From contig NZ_JHXQ01000021.1 in assembly GCF_000621665.1 (NCBI RefSeq), positions 1-64,000 on the forward strand: 64,000 nt of DNA. Direction: 5' to 3'. Source of the DNA: Allorhizobium undicola ORS 992 = ATCC 700741 (GTDB lineage Bacteria > Pseudomonadota > Alphaproteobacteria > Rhizobiales > Rhizobiaceae). The position numbers were made by a program, and so were the translations under genes. Shown here piece by piece: positions 17,946 to 25,724 of the stretch. Under the pieces are notes generated by a model that worked only from the letters and a program-made list of their open reading frames with translations, made no database searches and was not told the origin of the DNA. The first letter of the stretch is position 1, and each line of letters opens with the position of its first letter.

Positions 17946-18896
17946 TCAAATCGTTTCCAGCGCGAGCCTGTATAAGCGCGGTTTATGTTGCGCGTGCACA
18001 TCGGCAAGACAAAGCCTGATCCTGGCCCGCAACCAGGCCAGCCCCGGATCATCCTGCAAGCGGGAATGCCACTGCATGACGAGCCGAACCCGCGGAATGG
18101 CGATGGGCGGCTCGAACAGTTTGAGATCACAGAAGGAGCCGTACAGCTCTGCCGTCATGCCCGGCAGCGTGGCCAGACGCCTCGTTCCGGAAATGAAAAA
18201 CGGCACGAGGGAGAAATTGTCGAGCTTCACGGCGATCCGGCGGGCAACGCCGTACCGCGCAAAAAGGCGATCCGGCAGATAGGGCCTTGCCATGGGCCTG
18301 ACAAAAACCTCGATATGGTCTGCGGCCGCATAATCCTCGAGCGTGATGGCATCGCCATCCCAGCTTTTCGCACAGGCGATGACGCAATGCTCCTCTTCAA
18401 CCAGCAATTCGCGCGGGTGGTCCGGGGAGCAGTGAATTTCCGGCACCACGACCAGATCGACCTCTCCAGACTCCAGCCGCTCGCCAAGATTTCCGGAGGG
18501 CGTGGCAATCTCCAGACGCAGGAAAGGGGCAAGCTGGGAAATCTGCTGGAGCGGTTTTGCCAGCAGCCCCGCAACCACCGTGTCGGCTGCAAGCAGGCTG
18601 AAATCACGGTCGGCGACATCCGGGTCAAAGCTCGGAGGGGCTATGATTGTCGCATCGATGCTGCGCAGCATGTTGGCCACGGGCGCAGCGAGCGTCTCGG
18701 CCAGAGGCGACAGAATGGACTTGCCATTGCGGGTAATCAACAGCGGATCGCCGAAATACTGGCGCAGACGCGCCAGGGCCGCACTCATCGCAGGCTGCGT
18801 CACGTTCACCGCGCCTGCCGCACGCGAAACACTTTGCAGCCTGAGCAATGCGTCCAGCGCCACCAGCAGGTTGAGGTCAAGTCCCCTGTATTTCAT
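17946..18896 (-). CDS. LysR-family transcriptional regulator (NodD-like)
   Basis: A 316-residue LysR regulator. Its N-terminus MKYRGLDLNLLVALDALLRLQSVSRAAGAVNVTQPAMSAALARLR is the winged helix-turn-helix and closely resembles the NodD subgroup. An effector-binding domain follows (residues about 90-300). It lies upstream of the exported amidohydrolase with a 251-base gap and may control it. The inducer is unknown. NodD-like LysR proteins occur widely in non-nodulating Rhizobiales, so no symbiotic role is implied. Confidence 0.85.
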   Translation of the reverse strand: MKYRGLDLNLLVALDALLRLQSVSRAAGAVNVTQPAMSAALARLRQYFGDPLLITRNGKSILSPLAETLAAPVANMLRSIDATIIAPPSFDPDVADRDFSLLAADTVVAGLLAKPLQQISQLAPFLRLEIATPSGNLGERLESGEVDLVVVPEIHCSPDHPRELLVEEEHCVIACAKSWDGDAITLEDYAAADHIEVFVRPMARPYLPDRLFARYGVARRIAVKLDNFSLVPFFISGTRRLATLPGMTAELYGSFCDLKLFEPPIAIPRVRLVMQWHSRLQDDPGLAWLRARIRLCLADVHAQHKPRLYRLALETI

Positions 18897-18967
18897 CGCT
18901 CCCAGTCCGCACAGCCCTCAAGCATTTCCAGAAGAAAAACGAGTTCTTACCTCCGCAAATGCCCTAC

Positions 18968-19001
18968 AGCGCCCCTGCATTTCAACAGAAGCAGGGGCGC
19001 T
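18968..19001. terminator. Stem-loop after the Gfo/Idh/MocA gene
   Basis: A perfect 11-bp stem (AGCGCCCCTGC and GCAGGGGCGCT) with a 12-base loop, about 97 bases past the dehydrogenase stop. A short TTTGTT follows on the plus side only, so it could act as a weak terminator or a repeat-type hairpin. Confidence 0.45.
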
Positions 19002-19097
19002 TTGTTCCTCAAGGTGAATTTGAACACTCCTGCCCCGGTTAGTTCCATGGTCTATTCCACCTGAAGCAAAGGTATTTTTCAATCGGAGATCCCGATT

Positions 19098-20270
19098 TTA
19101 TTGGTAATCCACCCAGACGCCGCCGAGATCGGCCGAGCGAACGCAATTTTCCACCCAGCGCACCCCTTCCACGCCAGCCTCTATGCCGGGATAGCGAATT
19201 GTCGCCAGACGGGCCATATCGTTGTCGTTGCAGGCCTCCATGGCGATTGCGAAGCGGTCGTAGAGGTTGGCCCAGGCCTCGAACAGGCCTTCGGGATGGC
19301 CGCCGCCAATCCTGTCATCGGCAAGCGCGTTCGGGTGGAGATAGCCCATGCCGCGCTCCAGAATACGCACCGGCTCGCCCTGAACCTCGAAGCGCAGCTG
19401 GTTCGGTTGCTCGTCCCACCATTCGATGGATGCTTTCGAGCCGACGATGCGCACCTTCTGGCCGTGCATGGAGCCACAATTGATGGCGCTGGACCAGACA
19501 GTGCCGAAGGCGCCGTTATCATATTCCATCAGGGTCATGGCATTGTCTTCAAGCGGTGCGCGGGTCTTCACGAAGCTTTGGCGGGCGCAAAGCAGCCGCT
19601 TGATATGAAGATGCGGCAGGATGACTTCCGACAGATAAAGCGGATGCGTGCCAATATCGCCCAGCACATAGCTCGGCCCGGCAAATTTCGGATCGACGCG
19701 CCAGCGGGCGGCGGGATTTTGCAGTTCCACGGCCTCGTTGTGAAAACCATGCGCGAACTGCAGGTTGACCAGACGAATATCGCCGAGTTCCCCCGCGGCC
19801 ACCAGTTCGCGGGCATGTTCGATCACCTGATGGCCGCTATAGCCGTAAGTAACGCCGACGATACGGCCGCGCTCCTGCGCAATACGGCGAAGGTCTTCGG
19901 CCTCGGCCACCGTGAAGCAGAGCGGCTTTTCGCAAATCACATGCAATCCGCTTTCCAGCGCCGCCCTCGTGATCTCATAATGGGTATTGTTTGGCGTCGC
20001 GATCGAGACCGCCTCTATCCCATCGGCACGCTTCGCCTCCTCTGCAAAAAGCGTGCGCCAGTCGGCATAGCAGCGCGAAGCGTCGAGCCCGAGATCCACG
20101 CCGAAGGCACGTCCGCGCTCGGCATCGAGGTCGAAGGCACCTGCGACCAGCTCGAAATAGCGGTCGCGAAGGGCAGCACATCGATGGATGTAACCGATCT
20201 GGCTGCCACGCCCACCACCCACCATGGCCCAGCGCAAGGCCCGTTTCGTCTGACGAGTTCCGTAAATCAT
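19098..20270 (-). CDS. Gfo/Idh/MocA-family NAD(P)-dependent sugar dehydrogenase
   Basis: A 390-residue oxidoreductase. The N-terminal Rossmann motif is RWAMVGGGRGSQIGYIHRC, followed by the family core SIATPNNTHYEITRAALESGLHVICEKPLCF, where the E-K-P lysine is the usual catalytic or cofactor-binding residue. The C-terminal alpha/beta domain contains GDIGTHPLYLSE. ATG 20270, preceded by AGGA, is chosen over an upstream start. A 10-bp inverted repeat about 80 bases upstream may be its operator. With the TIM-barrel gene upstream it suggests catabolism of an inositol- or sugar-like compound, but the substrate is unknown. Confidence 0.85.
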   Translation of the reverse strand: MIYGTRQTKRALRWAMVGGGRGSQIGYIHRCAALRDRYFELVAGAFDLDAERGRAFGVDLGLDASRCYADWRTLFAEEAKRADGIEAVSIATPNNTHYEITRAALESGLHVICEKPLCFTVAEAEDLRRIAQERGRIVGVTYGYSGHQVIEHARELVAAGELGDIRLVNLQFAHGFHNEAVELQNPAARWRVDPKFAGPSYVLGDIGTHPLYLSEVILPHLHIKRLLCARQSFVKTRAPLEDNAMTLMEYDNGAFGTVWSSAINCGSMHGQKVRIVGSKASIEWWDEQPNQLRFEVQGEPVRILERGMGYLHPNALADDRIGGGHPEGLFEAWANLYDRFAIAMEACNDNDMARLATIRYPGIEAGVEGVRWVENCVRSADLGGVWVDYQ

Positions 20271-20349
20271 GATCTTTATCCTGAGCTTGTGGTGTCGATC
20301 TTGTGGCAAGGCGCAAGAATGAACAGGCGTCCCACCTTGCAGAAATCAA

Positions 20350-20382
20350 AATATCTCAATAATATCGGTATCTTGAGATATT
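20350..20382. promoter_or_regulatory. AT-rich inverted repeat upstream of the dehydrogenase
   Basis: Perfect 10-bp arms, AATATCTCAA (20350-20359) and TTGAGATATT (20373-20382), with a 13-base centre, lie 80 bases before the start of the Gfo/Idh/MocA gene. It may be an operator overlapping the promoter, or a terminator for the upstream gene, since a T-run flanks it on the minus strand. Confidence 0.4.
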
Positions 20383-20431
20383 AAAAAAGGAATGGTCAGG
20401 GTCATTGACCGTGGCGCCCGCCTCTTCCTGG

Positions 20432-20532
20432 GAGCCTTTCACTGTTTCACGGAAACGGTGAAAGGCTCTAGCTGTCTGTTTCGACGCATTTCCGGACGCA
20501 AAACCGAATACACTTTTGCTGGAAATGCTCTA
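20432..20532. repeat. Diverged family B palindromic repeat
   Basis: Contains GAGCCTTTCACTGTTTCACGG with GGAAACGGTGAAAGGCTC as complementary arms, followed by GACGCATTTCCGGACG and ACTTTTGCTGGAAATGCTCT. The layout matches the family B copy at 16119-16221, with base changes. It separates the TIM-barrel gene from the dehydrogenase gene. Confidence 0.65.
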
Positions 20533-20546
20533 AGAGCCGAGGCAGG

Positions 20547-21470
20547 TTAAAAACCGACGCTTCCAAGATAGTCGCGGCTGAGCTTCACATCGGCAAGGCT
20601 GCCGTCCGCATTGCGCGGATCGCGCTCCTGCTCCACGGTGATGAAGCCCTGATAGTCCAGTCGCGTCAGAAGGTCGCGAATGGCGGGATAATCGATGCAA
20701 CCCTTGCCGATCGGGCACATCACGCCTTGCGCGCAGGCTTCGAAAAAACGAATTCGCTCACCCATCACGCGCTCGAAAACCGGCCTGTCTATATCCTTGA
20801 AATGAATGTAGTCGAGCCGGTCGGCGTATTTTTCCAGCGTTGCCACCGGGTCCATGCCCGCATACCACGTATGTCCGGTATCCAGGCAGAAGCCCGCAAC
20901 CTCCTTTGGAATATCGCGGGCAAGCCGCTCGATCTCGTCTTCAAATTCGATATAGCCCCCGGCATGGGGGTGAATGGTGGCGCGCACGCCATAGGCCGTG
21001 CGGGCAAGATCGGCAATGGCGCGGATATTGTCCATCATGCCCTGCCAGTCGCGGTCATTCAGCCGGGGGGCGCGATCGCTGTGACCGGCGGCATAATCAC
21101 GCTCGTCATGGCCCCAGTCCATGACGGTCAGATAAGGGGCGGGAAAGCGCTGGCCCGCCGCCTGCGGCGGACGCGGCAGCTTCGTGATCAAGGCGCAGAT
21201 CTCATGCGTCTGACGCAGCAATTCCTCGCGATTGTCCGGCGAAACGAGGTCATGAAATATCGTACCCGCGACGATATAAAGACCCCGGCTGGTCAGCGCC
21301 TGCGATACCTTGCCGATGTCGAGCGGCACATAGCCATAAGGCCCAAGCTCCATGCCGCCATAGCCTGCCGCCTTTACCTCGTCGAAGACAAGCTCCCAGG
21401 CAGGCAGGTTGGGGTTGCGCACGTCGTCAACGCCCCAGCAGCACGGGGCCGTGGTGATGGTAATGCTCAT
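20547..21470 (-). CDS. Sugar phosphate isomerase/epimerase (IolE-like TIM barrel)
   Basis: A 307-residue AP-endonuclease-2-type TIM barrel. Family features include HPHAGGYIEFEDEIERL, GFCLDTGHTWYAG and DRLDYIHFKDIDRPV, which supply the usual metal-binding His, Asp and Glu residues, and GFITVEQERDP near the end. IolE, a 2-keto-myo-inositol dehydratase, is the closest functional type, but IolE itself cannot be claimed. The start at 21470 is preceded by AGGAAGGA. It is divergent from a LacI regulator, with a 22-bp palindrome between them. Confidence 0.8.
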   Translation of the reverse strand: MSITITTAPCCWGVDDVRNPNLPAWELVFDEVKAAGYGGMELGPYGYVPLDIGKVSQALTSRGLYIVAGTIFHDLVSPDNREELLRQTHEICALITKLPRPPQAAGQRFPAPYLTVMDWGHDERDYAAGHSDRAPRLNDRDWQGMMDNIRAIADLARTAYGVRATIHPHAGGYIEFEDEIERLARDIPKEVAGFCLDTGHTWYAGMDPVATLEKYADRLDYIHFKDIDRPVFERVMGERIRFFEACAQGVMCPIGKGCIDYPAIRDLLTRLDYQGFITVEQERDPRNADGSLADVKLSRDYLGSVGF

Positions 21471-21559
21471 GATGGTTCGGTCCTTCCTCGGCGCCATGGG
21501 GTGAATGGCGCCCCTCCACGGCCAGAATTAGCGATTCCGGCCTGCTTTACAAAGCGCCG

Positions 21560-21581
21560 TTTTGATGGGATTCCATCAAAA
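21560..21581. promoter_or_regulatory. 22-bp palindromic operator candidate for the LacI-type regulator
   Basis: Perfect arms TTTTGATGG (21560-21568) and CCATCAAAA (21573-21581) flank a 4-base centre. It lies 17 bases before the LacI start and about 90 bases before the divergent TIM-barrel gene, so one site could control both. Confidence 0.6.
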
Positions 21582-21598
21582 TCGGAGAGAGGGCGTCA

Positions 21599-22612
21599 AT
21601 GGTCGGACGAAAGGTCAGCATTGCCGATATAGCAACCGCCGCCGGCGTCTCAACGGCAACGGTGGACCGGGTGCTGAACAGGCGCGGCGGCGTGAGCGCC
21701 ATGAAGGAAGATCGCGTGCTGGCCGCCGCGCGTTTGCTTGGCATGGATCGCGCCCTCGACCGGCCGCCATCCCGGACGCTCCGCATTGCGGTGCTGATCC
21801 AGACGCCGGCCAATCCGTTTCATGCCGCGCTGCGGGAAGGGCTCGACCTTGCCGCGCGGATCTATGCCGCCTTCAACATGCAGTTCTTCGTGCATCACAT
21901 CGACCCGAAAAACCCGGCGGGTATTGCCGCCACCGTGCGCGAATGCCACGCCTATAACGGCCTCATCATCACCAGCCCCGATGACGAGCGCATCCGGGAG
22001 GCGATAAAAGCCCTGTCACGCACGATCCCGGTGGTTACGCTGGCCACCGATGTGGCCGGTTGCGGGCGGGCGGCCTATATCGGCCCTGACGACCATAAGT
22101 CCGGGCGCGTCGCGGGCGACCTCATGGGGCTTTTCTTAGGGCAGGAGGGCGGACGCCTGCTGATTGTCGCGGGCTCGCGCGACATTACCGGCCATCGGCA
22201 GCGGGAGGCCGGATTTCGACAGATCATCGCCGAACGCTATCCCGCCTGTCACGTCATGGCGGTGCTTGAAACGGGCGAGGAGCAGGCGGCGGCAGGGCGC
22301 GTGGTGGAAGTTGCATTCCGGCAGGATCCGGCCCTGCGCGGCATCTATCACCTGTCCGCCGGAGCAGGCCCCATCGTCGTGGCGTTGCAGCGGCTTGGAA
22401 GGCTCGCCGATACGGTCATCATCACCCATGAATTGACGGAGGATCGCCGACGCCTCCTCAAGGCGCGCAGGCTTGCTGCCGTCATCGACCAGCAACCGCT
22501 GCTGGAGGCACGCATGGCGGTGGAAACCATGGCAAAACTCCATGGACGCATGGCGGGCGAGGCCGCTTCCGTCGCCACCGACATCCAGATTTTCCTTGCG
22601 GAAAATGCTTGA
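21599..22612 (+). CDS. LacI-family transcriptional repressor
   Basis: A 337-residue regulator. The N-terminal helix-turn-helix is VSIADIATAAGVSTATVDRVLNRRGGVS (residues 6-33), and a periplasmic-binding-protein-like effector domain follows (RIAVLIQTPANPFHAALREGL onward). LacI proteins of this subtype usually sense sugars or inositols. It is divergent from the isomerase-like gene and next to a perfect palindrome, so it probably represses that gene and itself. The ATG at 21599 follows a GGAGAGAGGG-type ribosome site. Confidence 0.9.
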   Translation: MVGRKVSIADIATAAGVSTATVDRVLNRRGGVSAMKEDRVLAAARLLGMDRALDRPPSRTLRIAVLIQTPANPFHAALREGLDLAARIYAAFNMQFFVHHIDPKNPAGIAATVRECHAYNGLIITSPDDERIREAIKALSRTIPVVTLATDVAGCGRAAYIGPDDHKSGRVAGDLMGLFLGQEGGRLLIVAGSRDITGHRQREAGFRQIIAERYPACHVMAVLETGEEQAAAGRVVEVAFRQDPALRGIYHLSAGAGPIVVALQRLGRLADTVIITHELTEDRRRLLKARRLAAVIDQQPLLEARMAVETMAKLHGRMAGEAASVATDIQIFLAENA

Positions 22613-22685
22613 TACATCCACTGCCTGAGACAGGTCCCCGAACCAGGCGAGAAATGCAGGTTTCAAAAGCCTGCCGAAAGCCCGG

Positions 22686-23270
22686 TCAGCGGGAAAGGAG
22701 CGTTTCAATCATCTCCACCAGCAGGCCGCCTGCCTTTTCCAGCGCCCCGGAATTGTCGATATGCACCACATGGTAATTGCCGTGGAGGGCGAGGGAAGCG
22801 CGTGACAGCCTTGCCAGAATATCACCCCGGCTTTCGCGCCCGCGCGCTTCAAGCCGGTCCGCCAGCACCTCGGGCCTTGCCGTCACATTCACCACCGTCA
22901 TGGCCCTGAAGACGCGGGCGAAAAGCGGCAAAACCGAGCGCGAACCGTTGACCACCACGATCCGCCCGTTTGCCACATGCCCGCCGACATCGGCGGGAAT
23001 GGCATAGCGCAAACCATGGGCCTGCCACTCCACCGAAAAGAGGCCCTGCGCCTTCATGGCATCAAATTGATCCGCGCAAAGCGGCTGATGGTTTTCTCCT
23101 CCAGCCTCGGCGGGACGTGTAATGAAGCGGCGCACGAAATGGACGCGACGATCGTGAAGGAAATGATTGCGGGCGAAATCGATCAGGCTGTCCTTGCCCG
23201 CCCCTGACGGCCCCACCACCACGAGAAGGCAGCCTGCGCCCTGATCCGGATGCGATGAATTATCCCCCAT
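22686..23270 (-). CDS. phnN: Ribose 1,5-bisphosphate phosphokinase
   Basis: PhnN converts ribose 1,5-bisphosphate to PRPP in the final part of the C-P lyase pathway. The 194-residue P-loop protein has Walker A GPSGAGKDS (residues 20-28), the DS replacing the usual GKT/S pair as in PhnN. FITRPAEAGGENHQPL is the guanylate-kinase-like substrate segment. It lies 114 bases downstream of phnM on the same strand, separated by a 43-bp perfect palindrome. Confidence 0.88.
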   Translation of the reverse strand: MGDNSSHPDQGAGCLLVVVGPSGAGKDSLIDFARNHFLHDRRVHFVRRFITRPAEAGGENHQPLCADQFDAMKAQGLFSVEWQAHGLRYAIPADVGGHVANGRIVVVNGSRSVLPLFARVFRAMTVVNVTARPEVLADRLEARGRESRGDILARLSRASLALHGNYHVVHIDNSGALEKAGGLLVEMIETLLSR

Positions 23271-23280
23271 GGACCTTACT

Positions 23281-23323
23281 AGAGCGCCTTTCGATCTGAT
23301 TGAATCAGATCGAAAGGCGCTCT
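23281..23323. repeat. 43-bp perfect palindrome (family C) between phnM and phnN
   Basis: A 21-base arm beginning AGAGCGCCTTTCGATCTG (23281-23301) is followed by a single G and the exact reverse complement (23303-23323). It resembles the family C segment at 16076-16109. Inside the operon it may act as a terminator or mRNA-processing hairpin. Confidence 0.75.
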
Positions 23324-23384
23324 AACCTTTTCTTTTTGAACCATAATCTTGTCGATCCTCGTTCCACTCCGGTCGGATTATGCT

Positions 23385-24527
23385 CTAGGCCACCCGCTGG
23401 CCCTGCCGCCAGACGCCCCGCACCACGGGAACATCCGTCATGGCCTCGACACGCACCAGATCGGCGCGCAGACCGGGCGCGATCCGGCCACGATCGTCCA
23501 GCCCCACGGTCCGTGCCGGGGTGGCCGTCACCATGGCCAGCGCCTGCGGCAGGCTGATGCTCTCGATTGTTTGCGCCAGCAAAAACGGCGCATAGATCAG
23601 GCTGAAGGGAATGTAATCGGAAGACAGCACGTCCAGCACGCCGTGCCTGGCGAGATCGGCTGCGGCGATATTGCCGGAGTGTGAGCCGCCACGCACCACA
23701 TTCGGCGCTCCCATCAGCACGCTCATGCCAGCCTGATGCGAAGCCACCGCCGCTTCGAGGCTGGTGGGGAATTCCGCAAGCCGCACGCCATGGCCACGCG
23801 CCTCCTCCACATGCTCCAGCGTGGCATCGTCGTGGCTTGCCACGGTAATGCCGCGCTCGGCGCAAAGCTTTGCCAGGCAATCGCGATGCGGCTGCGAATA
23901 GCGCGCCGATATGGCTTTTCTGGCGGCGACGAACGCGGCAAACTGCTCATCGCTCAGGCCGCGCCTGGTCTTGTAGTAGAGTGTGTATTGCTCCATCGTC
24001 TGAAACTGCCGCTGCCCCGGCGAATGATCCATGAGGGAAATCAGCCTGACCTGTGGATCCGTTTCGAAATCCGTGAAATGCTCCAGCACATTGGCAGAGG
24101 CCACCTCGCAGCGCAGATGCAGGAAATGCTCGGCCCGCAGCCGCCCCTCGCGTCCGGCAAGCGCGATGCCATCGGCCATGGCGCGCATTTCGCCCCGCTC
24201 GAAGCCGCCCTCCTCGTCGGAACCCAGCCGCAGGCAGTCGAACACCGTAGTAATGCCGGAAGCCGCCACCTGCGCATCATAGGCCTGAATGGCCGCCATT
24301 TTGTGCCAGCGCACGCCAGGGCGTGGCGAGTAGTGGCTTTCCAGATGATCGGTATGCAGTTCCACCAGTCCCGGAATAAGAAAGTCACCGCCAAAATCCT
24401 CGCCGATCCGGCTGGCGCCTTCGCCCACCTCGGCAATCACGCCATCGCGTATCACGACAGTACCGCCCGGCAGGATACCGTTTTCCAGGACGACCGTTGC
24501 ATTGTTGAAGACCGTTTCGTTCGTCAT
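23385..24527 (-). CDS. phnM: Alpha-D-ribose 1-methylphosphonate 5-triphosphate diphosphatase
   Basis: A 380-residue amidohydrolase-superfamily protein. PhnM removes pyrophosphate from the C-P lyase intermediate. LVELHTDHLESHYSPRPGVRWHKMAAIQAYD, with its H-x-D-H arrangement, is diagnostic of PhnM, as is the later ITVASHDDATLEHVEEA metal-site segment. It is 7 bases downstream of the DUF1045 gene and probably co-transcribed with it. The C-P lyase core genes phnG-L are not in this window. Confidence 0.92.
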   Translation of the reverse strand: MTNETVFNNATVVLENGILPGGTVVIRDGVIAEVGEGASRIGEDFGGDFLIPGLVELHTDHLESHYSPRPGVRWHKMAAIQAYDAQVAASGITTVFDCLRLGSDEEGGFERGEMRAMADGIALAGREGRLRAEHFLHLRCEVASANVLEHFTDFETDPQVRLISLMDHSPGQRQFQTMEQYTLYYKTRRGLSDEQFAAFVAARKAISARYSQPHRDCLAKLCAERGITVASHDDATLEHVEEARGHGVRLAEFPTSLEAAVASHQAGMSVLMGAPNVVRGGSHSGNIAAADLARHGVLDVLSSDYIPFSLIYAPFLLAQTIESISLPQALAMVTATPARTVGLDDRGRIAPGLRADLVRVEAMTDVPVVRGVWRQGQRVA

Positions 24528-24534
24528 CGCATCC

Positions 24535-25239
24535 TCATGAACCGCCTGCGGCGTGACCGCTCAAAGGCAGCCATGTCTGAATGGTAAAGTCTGCGCCAGG
24601 CGCCTTTTCCTGAAAAAGCGCCAGCCCGCCAATCGTAAGGGGCTTGCCGATGAAAGGGGCGAAAATCCGGCGCAGACCGGCATCCACCGCCTCCATGGCC
24701 TCATCCGGCACCGGGCCGGTGAGCGTCATATGGAAGCGGAATTCCTCCATGACATAGGGATAACCCCAGCGCGCCAGCAGCGCCTGTTGCGCCGGGCTCA
24801 GCAAATGCGGCTTGCGGCGGGCAAGTTCGGCCTCGTTCAACGCCGCACGAAACGGGTCGAACACCTTGACCACATTTGCGGCGAAAGACTGGAGATCGCC
24901 ATAGACCGCATCAGGCACCAGCGCAAAGAACCGGCCGATCCGGCCAAGGGTCAGGCAAGGAATATCGAAAGGCCGATTTTCGGCGCAGAACCGATGAAGC
25001 TGCGCCACAAGATCGGCCTCTCCCATCCCGTCCGCCAGCCGGAAGGGCGCCTTGAGGGTTGCGTGAAAACCATAACGGCGCGGATCGGCCGTCAGCGCGC
25101 AGGCTATGCCGGACGAAAGACCATCCCATGCTGGCGTTTCGGGCGCGGCCTCGCCGAAGGGGTCTCGGCCCAGCCAGCCGGAAGCAGCCCTGCTCAGCGC
25201 GTCTCCGGCGGGAGGCGTGTAATAAATTGCATAGCGCAA
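24535..25239 (-). CDS. DUF1045 phosphonate-operon protein (2H phosphoesterase-like)
   Basis: A protein of about 234 residues belonging to the DUF1045 family found in phosphonate operons. It starts (M)RYAIYYTPPAGDALSRAAS and carries paired H-x-T-like motifs (YGFHATLKAPF and FRFHMTLTGPV) that define 2H phosphoesterases, suggesting cleavage of a cyclic phosphodiester. A TTG at 25239 preceded by AGGA gives the family-typical start; an upstream ATG at 25284 would add 15 residues. It is the first gene of the phnM-phnN set. Confidence 0.78.
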   Translation of the reverse strand: MRYAIYYTPPAGDALSRAASGWLGRDPFGEAAPETPAWDGLSSGIACALTADPRRYGFHATLKAPFRLADGMGEADLVAQLHRFCAENRPFDIPCLTLGRIGRFFALVPDAVYGDLQSFAANVVKVFDPFRAALNEAELARRKPHLLSPAQQALLARWGYPYVMEEFRFHMTLTGPVPDEAMEAVDAGLRRIFAPFIGKPLTIGGLALFQEKAPGADFTIQTWLPLSGHAAGGS

Positions 25240-25432
25240 AGGTCGTATCCTTGAATCGATTCCCCTTATTGTGGCCCGGCGCATCGCGCCATGACAAGGC
25301 CCTCGCTTCCCCTATCCGGCAATGCACGTCTCAAACTGAGGCGGCCCCGCCGTGCAATCATGACGTGCCATTGAAACTTTCGTAATCTCTGCGCGTTATC
25401 ATGATCACATTGCTCCATATGAGGGTGGCGTC

Positions 25433-25528
25433 ATGGAAGTCGAAATGATGTTCGGACTTTTCATCTCAGTCATGATCGGCGCGCCTGCAATTTGCGCGCT
25501 CTGGTATGCGGGCCGCCCGGGAGACTGA
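25433..25528 (+). CDS. Possible 31-residue membrane micro-protein
   Basis: The short frame MEVEMMFGLFISVMIGAPAI then CALWYAGRPGD would form one membrane helix (residues about 6-25) with a short polar tail. GAGGG lies a few bases upstream of the ATG as a possible ribosome site. It ends 5 bases before a simple repeat. Length alone gives no statistical support; the coding claim rests on the hydrophobic profile and the ribosome-binding site. Confidence 0.35.
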   Translation: MEVEMMFGLFISVMIGAPAICALWYAGRPGD

Positions 25529-25533
25529 AATCC

Positions 25534-25563
25534 ATCCCCATCCCCATCCCCATCCCCATCCCC
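25534..25563. repeat. Hexanucleotide tandem repeat (ATCCCC)5
   Basis: Five exact copies of ATCCCC occur in a row, flanked by TCC and AAAAATGG. The unit length keeps any reading frame unchanged. Such short tandem arrays are variable-number loci in Brucella and relatives; polymorphism here is inferred. Confidence 0.9.
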
Positions 25564-25724
25564 AAAAATGGTCACGCGCCGCAATATTGCGCTGCGAAAA
25601 GTGATTGTGCGCTTCGTCAAAAATTTGTCATGAAGCAAGGGAAGCTTCACGCTTCGTTATCACTTCGCACCAACAATGGTGCAACCGGTGCATCGATGCG
25701 CCGGAGGCCGGAGAAGTTTTGCAC

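Larger units (their letters stand above)
25240..25724. other. Gap between DUF1045 and the amidotransferase
   Basis: These 485 bases lie between divergent genes. They contain a possible 31-codon gene (25433-25528) and a five-copy hexanucleotide repeat (25534-25563). Nothing else is recognisable; promoters for both flanking genes must lie here. Confidence 0.5.

Noticed and set aside
17946-18896. Symbiotic nodulation regulator NodD
   Set aside because: The N-terminus is NodD-like, but no nod genes or nod boxes are present, and such LysR proteins are common in non-symbionts.
25534-25563. CRISPR-like repeat
   Set aside because: Five head-to-tail hexamers with no spacers: a simple tandem repeat.
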